Notes: generated from the sequence alone by a model not told the origin. A stretch of 64,000 nt of DNA from Lichtheimia corymbifera B2541 (GCA_000697475.1 JNEU01001090.1:186001-250000); one strand, 5' to 3'. Positions 24,110 through 42,689 are shown, counted from the first letter of the stretch. A program made the numbers and translations.

Positions 24110-25095
24110 GCCTTGACCTCAAACTTTGTCAGAAGATGCTCTTGGATATGCTGATCAACTTTGTCTTAATAAAGAACCCACGTTTCATTTAAAGATTTTG
24201 AAAGACAGGATATAATGTGAGGTTTACTATGATGGACGGAAACTCCGGAACCGGCCGGATTCCTTGAACTGTCATTGAGTATGAGTTACCTTGGGATTCC
24301 CCACTTTGAACTTGAAACTTGGTAAGCAGGTTCGCTGAGTCATGCTGATCAACTCCATTCATATAAAAACCGTATACTTCATTATGGTATTTTATGAATC
24401 GGACGGTCCAAATATAAGACGGATGGAACGCAAGTAGGGTGCATAGTGCACACCCCCGCAATTGTCCACCTCCATCGTCAAACTTGGTCGGACCGGTGGG
24501 CTTCGACATGCTGATCGACTCCATTCAAATAAAAACCATATGCTTCATTGTGAGAATGTGAATGCGGGCTTCCGACGATGACCGAACAGAAATATAAGCA
24601 GGATAGACGACTCATAACCTCGAGATTGCCCATTTCGAACATGAAACTTTCACACAAGGTGCTCTCAATCATGCTGATCAACTTTGTTCTAATAAAGAAC
24701 CCACACTTCATTTGAAAATTTTGTACGGTAGGATGTAATATAGGGTTGACTATACGTCGGTCGGAAATTGGGTACTCGCCGGATTCATGAAATGTCGATT
24801 AGTATGCAATACCTTGGGATTCCGACTCTCGATCTTGAAACTTGGTAAGAAGGTACTCTGAGACTTGCTGATCAACTCCATTCATTTAAAAACCACATGC
24901 TTCATCATGAAAACTTGAAATGGGAGCATCCCAAGGGAATATAAGTAGGGCGGACGGTCCACCACCTCGAGATCGCCCATTCCAACCCTCATATTTTCAC
25001 ACAAGGTCCTTTCGACCACGCCGAGCAATATCGTTCTCATAAAGAGCTCAGGCTTCATTGTAAGATTTTGATATACAGGCACCTTATGTTTTACA
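24110..25095. repeat. Degenerate tandem repeat array (units of about 150-200 bases)
   Basis: The word TGCTGATCAACT or a close variant recurs near 24151, 24345, 24512, 24673 and 24870, with a degenerate sixth copy near 25017. Each is followed by an AT-rich AATAAA-GAACCC or AATAAAAACC motif and then CTTCATT. There is a higher-order period of about 523 bases: 24151 to 24673 and 24345 to 24870 match over long stretches, including the CCTTGGGATTCC block. A related unit with the same CACACAAGGTGC and CTTCATTGTAA words forms each arm of the foldback repeat at 63.4 kb. No coding sense is apparent. Confidence 0.65.
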
Positions 25096-25439
25096 TATGC
25101 TGCTGTAGCGTGATGGAGTTACTTTATCCAAGTGGATGGTGTCGACTGCATTGATGGAAAGATGGAGAGCTGAGTGAAATAGCACGTCGTGATTACACAT
25201 ACGCGTCATTGACAGGTTGCTACATAAGTGTATGATGATTGTCTTTAAGAAGGTACGTACACAGCACCCAATCACGAAAAAGTTATCCACCATGTCAATG
25301 ACAATGAATGTGTGATAGGGGGATCATATATTGGTTGCACAAATCCAGGAGTCGATCTGCATAAGTTAGAGTGCACGGACCTGATAGACACCAATCCCGC
25401 CACGGTAAAATGATGATTAGCTTATTTACAAGGTCGAGT

Positions 25440-26860
25440 AATGGTTGTTATTATTGACCCAAGTGTATAGGATGTTGTTGAGGTGCATAATCACACCAGC
25501 GGGGTGGCGTGTAGTGCACAAATTAGGCACACTGGCAGGAACGACAAGGAGTCCCTTCTTCTTCACTTCCACTTCACAAAGCAAGGTAAGCGTGCCTTCA
25601 TTCATAAACCGCAAAGCATTAACAGCTGCCATTCCTTTCAATGTACAGCTTCAACTGGGTGAACAGCTGGTCAATGGTGACACTTTCCAGTTGCAGACAT
25701 TCAACAACAAGTACGCGTGCGATCTCCCCATGACTCAAACTCCCGTTGTAATACTACAACATGTACGTTCAATCGCTGCATTGCTTTATTATTACACAAG
25801 TTGGACGTTGAGATACTAAAGTTTACGCGTAGTTTGCTGTTCTCTCGTTTATACAAGATCCAAGGGGTAGGGGCGTCGTGTGTCCTGATATTCTTTCCGT
25901 GGTTATCATCAAGGAGATGTTCCAACACATTGTTACTTTGGGTATGTCTACACGAAAAATTAAATACTATCCTTGTTATCTTACATTGCATTTATTGTAG
26001 CTTGGAAACATTGGATTATGAACCCTGTGGCAGCAACAAGACATTGATGCCATAGCAAGGATGCTATATATTTGGCTCAAAGAGGTAAGCATGGTATTGG
26101 ATCTACAACGAAAGACTTGTTGATTAACGAGCCTTACAATGAAATAGCAGCAGCGCATACTGGATCGATTGGATACAAGGTTATCTGCAGTGCCAATGAT
26201 GGCATTGAAAGATACTTGCAGGTAGTAAAGGGGTCATTCTGGGATTGGTTGGATTCAAGTGAACTTATGAGAAGAAATAGGTGGCAGGCTTTCGTTCGGC
26301 AATATTACGTTTATCAGTGCAACACGTCAAGGAAGCCAATTTATTGTACCATCTGCAGGAGACGGCGGTGTTGTGTTAGCGGAAATGGGTGCGACTCACG
26401 ATACCGCTTGGATTTGAATCTGCATCCTCTGTTCATGCGGCTCCATCATTCTACGGCCTATGCTTTCCTTGCCTTCCGTATGGGGACTTATGGATGGACG
26501 TCGTCAAGGTTGAATGCTACGGTGCTTATTTTTACGTCGTCAGCAAGGGGAAATGGATCACGCCACCTATGTGCGAATGAGGATTATATACGGCGGTTGA
26601 TCTATTTGACCAAAGGATTTTACAACTACGGATGATATACATGCTCGAGTTAAAGGCAACCAGGGATTACTTTGTAACAGCACATTCACTTTCCTACACG
26701 AGCTACACGCCTCGCCTTTCAACCTTGACCGACTATCTCGCTATTACGCAAGGCGATGTTTGGACAACAAAGTGGACAGCATTACATCATGCCATCAATT
26801 ATCAGCTCTTGATGTTGGATTTTAAGGTAAATGGCGATGATATGTTACGCTAAAACCAGC
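25440..26860 (+). pseudogene. Decayed, unrecognised protein-coding gene
   Basis: Several stretches read like protein but lie in different frames. These are 25445-25760 (GEQLVNGDTFQLQTFNNKYA), a possible spliced continuation from about 25801 (LDVEILKFTRSLLF), 26072-26221 (SIGYKVICSANDGIERYLQ), then NITFISATRQGSQFIVPSAG in another frame, DLWMDVVKVECYGAYFYVVS, and finally 26632-26853 (ITQGDVWTTKWTALHHAINY). Plausible short introns join some of them (for example 26222-26280), but no set of GT-AG introns I tried restores one frame throughout. The repeated NNKYA / ERYLQV-like phrases hint at beta-trefoil-type repeats, which is only a guess. Confidence 0.35.
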
Positions 26861-27149
26861 TTCTGATTGAAATCGCCAACGTGTGTAGTGAAACTGCTGT
26901 ACTGCACGCCGAGATTTATTGTGGATGATGCTATGTTATCAGACGATGGCAAATGGGGTGCTACTTGTGCATTCGACAATGAGGAGATCAGTCACTTGAT
27001 TGAATGATGGAAAGCAACAATGAACCACAAGCGATGGACAACAATGACCTCGCCTTCTGATCACGTTCCATCTTCATGTTATCATCCTGCGGATACAATG
27101 GATTCCAAGTTGTCATTAGCCAGCAGCCGATATCGAGATTCATCCCCTT

Positions 27150-28063
27150 ATCTAGTTTTTTTTATTCTTTGTGCTCACCACCCACACGATACGACATCAT
27201 CACCCATACCGTATACCTGTACTCTTCATCTTATTGCATTGCAATGAATAATACTGTGAAATACAACATGCTCAAGTTTGCAGCAGCTTACAATAATTTC
27301 GATTTAACCGTTTGATGTTTACAAGACGATGAGCCTATGTTTGGCTATGCAAGGAGCGTCATAATTGAGAATAGATGTTGACTTGACGAAAATAAAGAGA
27401 GATCATTTATGCGTGAAAACACAACGTGATAGAGTCATTTGGCACGTCTTGATCCAGACGATACATGGATCAGGTTGGCTGTGTATATCTACATATGCGG
27501 TGTGTTGTGATTTATACTACTTTTAAGCAATATGAACCAAGTTGGCCTTGCTTTTATTACTTAATACTATTATCACTTTTGTATCTGCTTACAAACTAGC
27601 TAAATAAACGCGTTATAACGCATGAATAATATCCACCGCTGACATGTCGGTTTCCTTGGGAGCATTGTGGTTGCGAATTGCGATGCAGTTGCCATTGGCA
27701 ACAACTGTCTGCTGTACGGGTTGCCGTGTATTGATGGTCTAGTTCATATGGGTAGGACTGCTATAAATTCACTACCAGTTTTAACGCGTTATAAAGCGAA
27801 GAAGTTATTATCATGCATAAAGATCAAGGGCAGGCAGGCAGCATGAGGGATTTGGGACTTTTTCGATTCTGAGCTCGAATTTTTTTGTGGGACAACTGCT
27901 GGATCTCAATGTTGAAATGCATTTATATGCCCATTACTCATTATTGACCTCCCATAAAAATGCCACATATTCATATTTGCAATCTATAGACATTCCGCTG
28001 TACAATGATATGCATGTTTTTATGGTTACTATTCACTTTTTGCTGTGTAACATCTTCCTATTA
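27150..28063 (-). repeat. Right arm of about 0.9 kb inverted repeat, beside tRNA-Asp
   Basis: Inverted partner of 19425-20318. Its outer end is about 66 bases upstream of the tRNA-Asp 5' end, nearly the same spacing and the same relative orientation as the left arm has to tRNA-Arg. Arms differ by scattered substitutions and short indels. For instance, AGCAGACAGTTGTTGCCAAT here aligns with AGCAATTAGATGTTGCCAAT on the left. Confidence 0.7.
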
Positions 28064-28128
28064 TGGAAATTTAGTGATATATATATTACCCGCGCGCGTA
28101 AAAATTCAACAAGGAAAACAACCGACCA

Positions 28129-28200
28129 TCTCGGATAGTATAGTGGTCAGTATCCCCGCCTGTCACGCGGGAGACCCGGGTTCAATTCCCGGTCCGAGAG
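28129..28200 (+). tRNA. tRNA-Asp (anticodon GTC)
   Basis: A complete 72-base cloverleaf, no intron. Acceptor TCTCGGA pairs with TCCGAGA, discriminator G. The anticodon arm CCCGC / CTGTCAC / GCGGG gives GTC. The T arm is CCGGG-TTCAATT-CCCGG. Box A (TAGTATAGTGG) and box B are intact, and a T-run (TTTCTTTTCTTTTTTT) follows as the Pol III terminator. Confidence 0.95.
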
Positions 28201-28633
28201 TTTCTTTTCTTTTTTTATTTCTTGTGGTCACGTGACCTTGTTGTCGCTTCTTTTTTTTGTAACCTAAAAACTGTAGGAAGTCATTCTATTATCATGGTTT
28301 TGCATTATTCATATATCTAATATATCCATACATGTTGAATTTGTATATTGTTCAAATGCAAAAACCCGTGGTATGCGATAAAACAAGCAGAGCAACACGT
28401 ACATGTAATCTAATGCACTATGGATATTAAATATCATATGCAAGAGCAGTGGATGTTCTTTTTCCATGTCCGGATAGAGGCACGTAGTTTAGAGGCAAAC
28501 ATGGGTATTCATTGTTGACTGGAAGTGACCAATACATCAATTTAAAGAATAGGATGATACAAATGGATAATGGTGGTGATGTTGATAAAAAGTACTACGA
28601 CTACTACTGCTGCTGCTGCTGCTATGTATGCGT

Positions 28634-29695
28634 TTATGTTTGTTCGTCTTCCTGCTGTGATACGCTTTGTTCTTGTTCTTGCTTCAGCCTCTGTTGTTCC
28701 TTCCAATCCTTGACATTGCATTCCCAGTACTTGTCGTATTGTCCAAACCATCCCGTGCTGACCTTTTTGACCATTTTGAAATTGTGGCGTTCCTTCAAGA
28801 TAGCAGCAGCTGTTTCCTGGCATTCGTTGGTGACAGCATTTACAGTTTGGATACCATGTTCATCCGCCCATTCCATGGCACGTGTAATCATGACGGTTGA
28901 CAAGCCGCAGTTTTGCAATTCGTATTTGACGGCCAGGCGAGTAAGGGTGGCAGTATTGAGAGGATGAGGTTCTTGATAGACACGAGGAGGCAATTCTTGG
29001 AATGGATTTGGGCGGCCATATCGATTACAAAGCAAAGAGATGATGCGTTGCCAGCCTGGACCCGGCGTTGGACGTTGATCCATGACACGTTCCTTGAGAC
29101 ATTGTAATGCCACGATACCACAGGGTACTCCATCCACTTCAAGCACCCAAAAATGAGATGGTGTCTTATCCTTCCTTTTCTCCCTTACAAGTTCAGTGGC
29201 GGGTTTGGTATCCTTGTCGAATGTCACTCGTTTCTTCTTTTTGTTGCTGCTGTTGTCGGAACATGATGCTGCATCATTGTCGTTGTCGTCATTTTCTTCA
29301 TCCGACACCACCTTTTCATACTTTATGTAATTGAGATACGACACTTCTGGATCAAGCATGTCGTTTTGTCGTGCTGCTTCGACTCGTTCCACCATCTCAA
29401 ATCGATCCGTGTATAAAAAGAGTGCCGCAAAGCCAACCAGCACCCAAGCGATAGTGAAAAAGACGCGTAGTACGATACCGCTCCATGAAGGTAGACCCAT
29501 ACCCTCTAGTAGAATGGGCACAATGGCTAGCAAGTAGGCATAGATCCCGACACCAATGACCCATGTCATGGGAGCAGCAAGCTTTCGTTTGACACCTTGG
29601 GGAACAAGAGCAAAGTATGTGCTGTAGAATAAAAAGTCGACATGGTCACGATCGGTCGGCCTGTATGTGCGTAAGCACAATTTGGGTTCGGCCAT
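28634..29695 (-). CDS. GNAT-family N-acetyltransferase with membrane anchor
   Basis: Intronless, 353 residues. The protein starts MAEPKLCLRTYRPTDRDHVD, the usual first strand and helix of a GNAT fold. It then inserts two close membrane helices (about residues 42-95: WVIGVGIYAYLLAIVPILLE and VLRVFFTIAWVLVGFAALFL), a charged loop (DEENDDNDNDAASCSDNSS), and the catalytic part. This has FWVLEVDGVPCGIVALQ (strand 4), LTRLAVKYELQNCGLSTVMI in place of the R/Q-x-x-G-x-G/A acetyl-CoA loop, and AVTNECQETAAAILKERHNF. The order anchor-inside-GNAT resembles NAT8-type enzymes of the endoplasmic reticulum. The acetyl-CoA loop is degenerate (no G-x-G), so activity is uncertain. Substrate unknown. The C-terminal tail is Gln/Glu-rich. 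Confidence 0.72.
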   Translation of the reverse strand: MAEPKLCLRTYRPTDRDHVDFLFYSTYFALVPQGVKRKLAAPMTWVIGVGIYAYLLAIVPILLEGMGLPSWSGIVLRVFFTIAWVLVGFAALFLYTDRFEMVERVEAARQNDMLDPEVSYLNYIKYEKVVSDEENDDNDNDAASCSDNSSNKKKKRVTFDKDTKPATELVREKRKDKTPSHFWVLEVDGVPCGIVALQCLKERVMDQRPTPGPGWQRIISLLCNRYGRPNPFQELPPRVYQEPHPLNTATLTRLAVKYELQNCGLSTVMITRAMEWADEHGIQTVNAVTNECQETAAAILKERHNFKMVKKVSTGWFGQYDKYWECNVKDWKEQQRLKQEQEQSVSQQEDEQT

Positions 29696-29729
29696 GGCAA
29701 TGGTTGAAACAGTGATTGTGTTGCTGAGA

Positions 29730-29760
29730 AAAAGAGAGAGAGAGAGAGAGGGAGAGAGAT
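29730..29760. repeat. GA microsatellite in the leader of the acetyltransferase gene
   Basis: An AGAGAG run interrupted by GGG, about 35-60 bases upstream of the minus-strand start codon at 29695. On the transcribed strand it is a CT-run, common in fungal leaders. Confidence 0.7.
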
Positions 29761-30209
29761 AAGAAGAAAGTGGTGCGTGTGCACACTGTAATATATGCTC
29801 GCTCGTTTTGTTGCCAAGCAGGGTTCTATTCCCCGCTCACATCTGTGCGTAACAGTGCATGGTTGTTGTTGTTGACTCACTCACTTTCAAACACGAGTCA
29901 TCTTTTTTTTTTAATGCTAGACAATCTTCATAAGCTACCTTTTTATTATTCATTAATGTGTGCTGTTGCTTATTCAACATTCATCACATTGTCATTCTTT
30001 AATGGATAAATTATTCATGGCGGCGGTAAAAGAGTACACCCCATCACCGACACAACCCCGGATGACAATACAGACATCGTTAATCCGAGAACAACGTCCA
30101 TGGGCTTATATAATCTAATCACGGACAACAATGCAGACACTGATCCCACCTATTACCCAGATCACATAATAATGAATGCATGCATGCGGTATCCAACGGG
30201 TTTATTGTA

Positions 30210-31155
30210 TCATATTTGTCGAGCTGTGATATCTACTGCTTTTAACCTTCCCAGGGCCCGATTTCGCCATTGTTTGAGCTGTGTAGAGCTTTCTTGACCT
30301 GCCTTGAATACTATCCACATCGTTTTAATAACGATCCTTTCCCCCAAGGAAACCCCAAATCACTTACATTCTTTTTCAGTTTCATCCAGCTTTTGTAAAA
30401 AGTCTTGATTCACGGTGGTAGATCCAGTTTGTGTGTAATCCATGATCTCCTTTAGTCTTGTCTTGAACGTCTAACCAAATTAAACAAGGATCAGTCTACC
30501 GGAACAAAAGGCCGTGTGTGTGTGTGTATGTTTTACCTTTTCCAAAATACCCGGTAACCTTCCATCTTCAATAAGATTCACCAGCTTTTTGCCAAAGACA
30601 TAAAAGTATGGACATAATAAACGGAAATCGACTGCAGTTGGGCTTGCATCCAGATTATTGCGTACACGATTACCAAATGGCCGAGGTATCTCAAGTTTGA
30701 TAATAAAGCTGTCATTCAATCAATGGGTCGGATGTTAACATACATATTACACAAGATCCAGCCACACACAATCAACTACACGCGCCACGTGCATGCACGC
30801 GACCCAATCTTCGTGACACTTACTCGCTGTTAGGAAGTGTGAACGTCGCTAATGGTTTGGCCAACCAGAATGGAAGCTCTATACGTGTATTGCGCGTCAC
30901 CTACATTGGATGATAATAATACAATAAGCCCTCCCACCCAACCATGGTCCCCATATATATATATATATATATACACTTGCCTCACTGCCATCGCCAGTAA
31001 GGTTGACCGATGCTTCAAGGTCATGAAGGAAAATGCAGGGTATTTTCTATACGAACGTCCCTTGTCAGCAAGTAGTGACATTAAAGGCATTCAGTAACTC
31101 TTACAATGCTGTCGGCTAGAATGGAGTCAATGTCGTAGTATTCGTCGTTTTGCAT
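30210..31155 (-). CDS. PSF3: GINS complex subunit Psf3
   Basis: Subunit of the GINS tetramer, part of the CMG replicative helicase with Cdc45 and Mcm2-7. Model: complement(30210..30298, 30368..30470, 30537..30708, 30824..30900, 30975..31046, 31105..31155), 187 residues, the expected Psf3 size. Family landmarks: NDEYYDIDSILADS at the N terminus, KIPCIFLHDLEASVNL, then RIELPFWLAKPLA, the conserved VRNNLDASPTAVDFR and LCPYFYVFGKKL, and the C-terminal LDETEKECQESSTQLKQWR helix. Several of these are interrupted by short introns, which is why no long open frame covers the gene. A TA-repeat lies inside intron 2. The divergent start is 200 bases from the stop of the histidine kinase gene, on the same strand. 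Confidence 0.9.
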
Positions 31156-31354
31156 TGAAGTTGAGGAAGGGAGAGTGGGTGTGTTTATGTAATATTGGGT
31201 TGCAAGCAAGAACTTCCATAATGCGCCGCTGCAAAAAATTACTCCACATGTTGAATCGCGCGCGATTTACAAAGGACGCGTTCCTGACGCGATATCACAT
31301 ACATCCTCCGACATCATCATGATTGTCACATTTATTGTATCTTTATATATCACT

Positions 31355-38678
<7,324 letters not shown>

Positions 38679-39239
38679 GGCATCTGGAATGGAAAATAAA
38701 ATGGAGGGAAAAGAAATGGAGAGGGGTATTGTGCATGGTAACAATGGGTGACTTGAATTTGAGTTTGTGAGACAAGGCAAATCGCTGCATGAAACTTTTT
38801 CTATTTTCTATGGAGTTGCCAATTCCAGTAATCGCCAAGCGACAGCAGTATTTTCCCTTGAGGGCGGATCATAACTTTGGTTTTCATTAGAAAATATAGG
38901 TCTTTTTAGATTATAGTATAGTATGCATTACTTTGAGGATGGTGGTGGTAGATAGGAGTAGTAGTAGTGACGGCATCGAGAGACAATGAATTCCTTGGAT
39001 GGATGGTGATCACTTTCTTTGTTTATTCTAGATAATGAGAACTTTTTTAACTCCATAATGCCAAAAGAGATATTATCTAATGCTTACGTGTCGAGAGTGT
39101 CTCCATATGTCAACTGTGATGTGGTAATGATGATGATGACCCTTTGGAATAAAGCTGGAAAAGAAAACTGTCAGAAAAGACCGATTTTTTTCAAGCAGCT
39201 GGATATCTCTTTTTCCTCACTCGATACATACCCGACACA
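38679..39239. other. Divergent promoter region, histidine kinase / DUF2462 gene
   Basis: The 561-base interval separates two genes transcribed away from each other. The histidine-kinase frame is open upstream to 38780, but the ATG at 38678 directly precedes a good signal peptide, so I place the start there. No other gene is seen. Confidence 0.5.
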
Positions 39240-39634
39240 ATGGTGCAAGGCTCGCTGAAAAAGAATGCAGGTGGTCAAAAAAAGGGACCCAGAAAAGTAC
39301 AGCAACCAAAGAAAGGAGGCAAGTCGATGATCATGGCAACCGTTGAAAAGGGAAACGATCGCTGACAAGGAGATTGGTTCATTTCAATAGCACGGACGAT
39401 TGCTCCCAAGCAAGCTACTCTTGTCAAGCAACGAAAGCTCCAAAAGGTAAATGGCTGGAATCGAAAGACGAGATCGACGACTCATTGGGTGTATGATAGC
39501 AATTGACGGCCAAGATCAACAACAATATTGAACGACAAATGGCGGTCAAGGCGAATGCGGTTGGAAAGTTGACTGTGATGAAAAAGCTTGCCGAGAGCCA
39601 AGATGCATCATCGAAGAAGAAGGGCAAGAAATAG
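39240..39634 (+). CDS. Small basic DUF2462/UPF0390-type nucleolar protein
   Basis: Model: join(39240..39318, 39391..39446, 39500..39634), 89 residues, about 30 per cent Lys/Arg/Gln. The pattern MVQGSLKKNAG, then a Lys-rich linker, then GARTIAPKQATLVKQRKLQK, then QLTAKINNNIERQMAVKANA and a Lys-rich end fits the DUF2462 family (human leydig-cell-tumour 10 kDa homologue). The family's core is the basic M-x-Q-G start and the R-x-I-A-P-K motif. The first intron begins with GC rather than GT (GAG|GCAAGT) and ends CAATAG. Only this splice joins the two conserved blocks, and it does so in frame. The molecular role of the family is not established. Confidence 0.75.
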
Positions 39635-39721
39635 TAGTAGAGATCATGTCATGTTTTATTCGTAAACACAGCACACATTTTGCATTCTATCTATATCAAT
39701 ACCATCATCCTTGTTTTTACA

Positions 39722-41906
39722 TCATTGTATTGGATATGCGAACACTGCGTTACAATCGGGGGCTTCGAGATCTGGGAATGTGTCAAGCATCCACATTAAC
39801 ACGCCGTTGGTCATACCAAATCCAACCTGCACAACGTCTATGGATGATCATGATTAGAGTGGGTGGGGGAAATAGAATAGAGTTACTTACATTCGCCACC
39901 AAAACCAGCTTCACCCATAGTGCGTACATCATATTTCTCAAACATGTGCCCATTGTCTTTTTCATCGGGTAGCTTTGCCAATAATCCATTGGGAAGTGAT
40001 CCACCTGTTCTATACCATGAACAATAGCCTGATGCTGCGTTTCTTTCTGCGAGTGTTCTTGCGAGTGTATGCGTTTTCTGCTTTTGATCAATGTCTTTGA
40101 GCATTGTTCCGATCGTCATCATTGCTTTGACAGCTGCGAATTGAAGAGGTGGCCATCCATTAGGCCAATCCCACTGCAAATGGGTGTTGTACTCTGATGT
40201 CGTGAGCACACCAGGGTCCTGCTGCATTGCCTTTCGAGTCATATCCAATACATGTTGAAGCGTCTCTTGGTTATTCTTTACTCGATTCGGTACAGCACCC
40301 ATCCTAAAGAGTAGAGTGAGTGAGTGAGTGAGTGAGTGAACCATGTCATTCATAAAGGGTGGTTACATATTACCAAAATGGAAAAAGACTGGCAGGTGTG
40401 AATTCATGGCTACGACTTTGGCTCGTGAGATTATAGTCAAAGAAAGATGCAGCATCCTCATCCCAAAGGAATCGATCCATAGCTTCAAGACGTCGAGCGG
40501 CTTGTCGTTTGTAATACTTTTGTTTGCCCGATCCATCACGATGCCATGTAGCTAAGGTTGATTCCATACTATAAAGCAATGAATTCAAATCCACAGGTAT
40601 AATATTGTGTACATTGAGTGTGCGTAAAATATCGTATCCATGTGGATCATGGCTTTGTTTGATCTTGGTCCATCGTGAAGAATAATCCCACCCCGATTCG
40701 GCTCCTGCAGCAAGATTCGAAAAGAGCTCATAAAGCTGCTCATCATTATAATCGGTATCCAGGTAGGCCGTATCATAGTCTTCAGAATAGGATTCAGGTC
40801 GTGGTGCATCATTGTCCACAATGTAGCGGTTAAGCTTATAATGATTTCCAGTGCTTGGATCGGTCAATTGGACACTGGTGTTGGTTTTCCAAAATGTATA
40901 TTCCTTATCAAGCACCGGTAATGCTTGCTTCAAAAACTCATCATCATGCGTTTTGGCGTAATATTCCTTGACCATCTCAGTAAGGAAGGGAGGGTGAGAC
41001 CGGTTCAAGTAATACATGCGTGCACCATTGGCTATGAAAATGGGTAGAGTCAGCTTACACCATTAAAACGCTATATAGTACTTACGCATAAAGCCATACG
41101 TATCGACAAAGTCCAATATATTTTGAATGAATTCGCGTGCCAATTCATCCAAATCGCTTAATAAAAGACCGCGTATGGTAAAGTAACTATCCCTAAATAA
41201 CGCGTTGTTGCTGCATGAGCTATCAAATCTCATTTACCACATGTGGTGTGATATCCATACCAATAATAAAATTCACGAAATCGACCACCTGGGAGTACAA
41301 ATGGGTGTTTGGATGGAAGCAAAGTTGATCCACAGCCATCGCATATCTGGGATGCGTCATATTGAAAGGTGAGATTACCCCATGTGCGATGGAGTACTTC
41401 AAGCCAACCACGATAATGTAGGTCGTCCACTTGATCAAACCAACCAGGATCATCGTATGCAGGTAATGGATACCGTGTCACTTCGGTGCCTGCTGGTGCA
41501 AAGTTTTCGGAAACGAACATAGCGATATCGTCTCTGGATGCATTTTCACCACCAATGTCTTCAAAGCCTGCAAGTACTTGATCCACAGGTTTTACGGTGG
41601 GCTAACAGAGTGGGGATTCTTTTTTTAATCGTTCAGATCGCTCTCCTTTTTATCCGCACCCACCCAGCCCACAGTGCATATTTAGCTGAGATCATGCATG
41701 TATTATGCATATGGCGTAAATTGACGTACCATGTCGACAAAAGTCTTTGAATCTTTAAATAAACGTGCCAATTGAACCGTTCGTAATAGTGGGCCGTCGC
41801 AATAAATAGGAGAATCGCATGTGTATATGGCATCAATGGCCAAAGTAAGGGTCGTGGTGGATGCTGCCATGTAAAGTAGACATGACTGAAAGGCAGCAAA
41901 TCGCAT
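39722..41906 (-). CDS. Secreted alpha,alpha-trehalase (GH37)
   Basis: Hydrolyses trehalose to two glucose molecules outside the cytosol. Model: complement(39722..39837, 39891..40303, 40374..41031, 41086..41192, 41261..41601, 41730..41906), 603 residues. The N terminus is a signal peptide (about 1-23, YMAASTTTLTLAIDA) and the first block CDSPIYCDGPLLRTVQLA is typical. Both GH37 signatures are there: PGGRFREFYYWDSYF, split by an intron, and QWDWPNGWPPLQ. The end has GEYVVQVGFGMTNGVLMWML, where many trehalases have G-F-G-W-T-N-G-V. Catalytic residues can be placed in SGWDYSSRW and near the GEAGFGGEY segment. Several N-glycosylation sequons support secretion. It lies tail-to-tail with the DUF2462 gene, 87 bases apart. 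No calcium-binding N-terminal domain of neutral trehalases is seen, so it is the animal/bacterial-like secreted form. Confidence 0.92.
40315..40339. repeat. GAGT tetranucleotide microsatellite in a trehalase intron
   Basis: Six consecutive GAGT/TGAG units within the 70-base intron between the exons ending 40374 and starting 40303. Confidence 0.85.
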
Positions 41907-42689
41907 GATGTGAACGTATTTAGATGAAAGATGGTGGCGACGAAAGCGAGCTTCTTATACGAACGAAAAAAAGAAGAAGAAAGAAACAAAAACGTAGGTC
42001 AATGCAAGAGATCACGGAATAACACGTCAATTAGGGATTGATTCAGTAGTGGGGTAAAAATACAAACTGCATGTAATTAATGCGTATACGCCAGCTCTTC
42101 AGGCTCTCTACAGCGTTGATGGTCATCATGTTTGTGTTTTCATCTCATCCTATTGTTGATTTTCTTGATTTAAAACACCAATAAAAACGTTAACAATGAG
42201 CTAGTATCAAAATGTACCGATAAATGGAAAAAATAGATGCGTGTATTTGTTTACAATGTGTTTGAGAATCAAGGACAATGAGAAGGGATCTGTGTTCTAT
42301 AAAGGGAAAAGGTGCTCTTTGCTGGATGCATGATGCAGGAACACGGTTGAAAATCCCCGACCTTGGATGGAGTCGTATCTGGTGTCGATAGCATCCATGG
42401 AGAGTCCTCATTCTATGCGGATAAGATACTTCAGGAACAAGGATGAACATGCGTGATAAAGCTCTATGTCATGGCAACAAAATCCGTAATGTAAAATTGG
42501 AAACGACGCTATTGAAGCACTGCACTTTTGATTTGATAGGCGTGGTTCTCATCATTTGTCTTGTAAAGTGTGCATAATGTGTATGAGTACAAGTAAACGT
42601 GGTAACAATAAGCGATAATCAGTGATGGTGTTGTTTATTATTGAGAACAACAACAAGGCAACTAGGATTGGGTAGTAACCTAAGATATA

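Noticed and set aside
19425..28063. The island as one large terminal-inverted-repeat DNA transposon
   Set aside because: No transposase is visible and each arm sits at the same distance from its own outward-facing tRNA gene, better explained by two separate tRNA-linked insertions.
28605..28625. CTG/TGC triplet run as a feature of a plus-strand gene
   Set aside because: It lies at the 3' edge of the minus-strand acetyltransferase gene and no plus-strand gene is supported.
30837..31097. Open frames on both strands around 30.83-31.1 kb
   Set aside because: They run through introns of PSF3, including the AT repeat; the spliced PSF3 exons explain the coding signal.
38681..38780. Longer N terminus for the histidine kinase
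   Set aside because: The ATG at 38678 directly starts a good signal peptide (MHWVLPLLYFTTSLL); the upstream residues would bury it.
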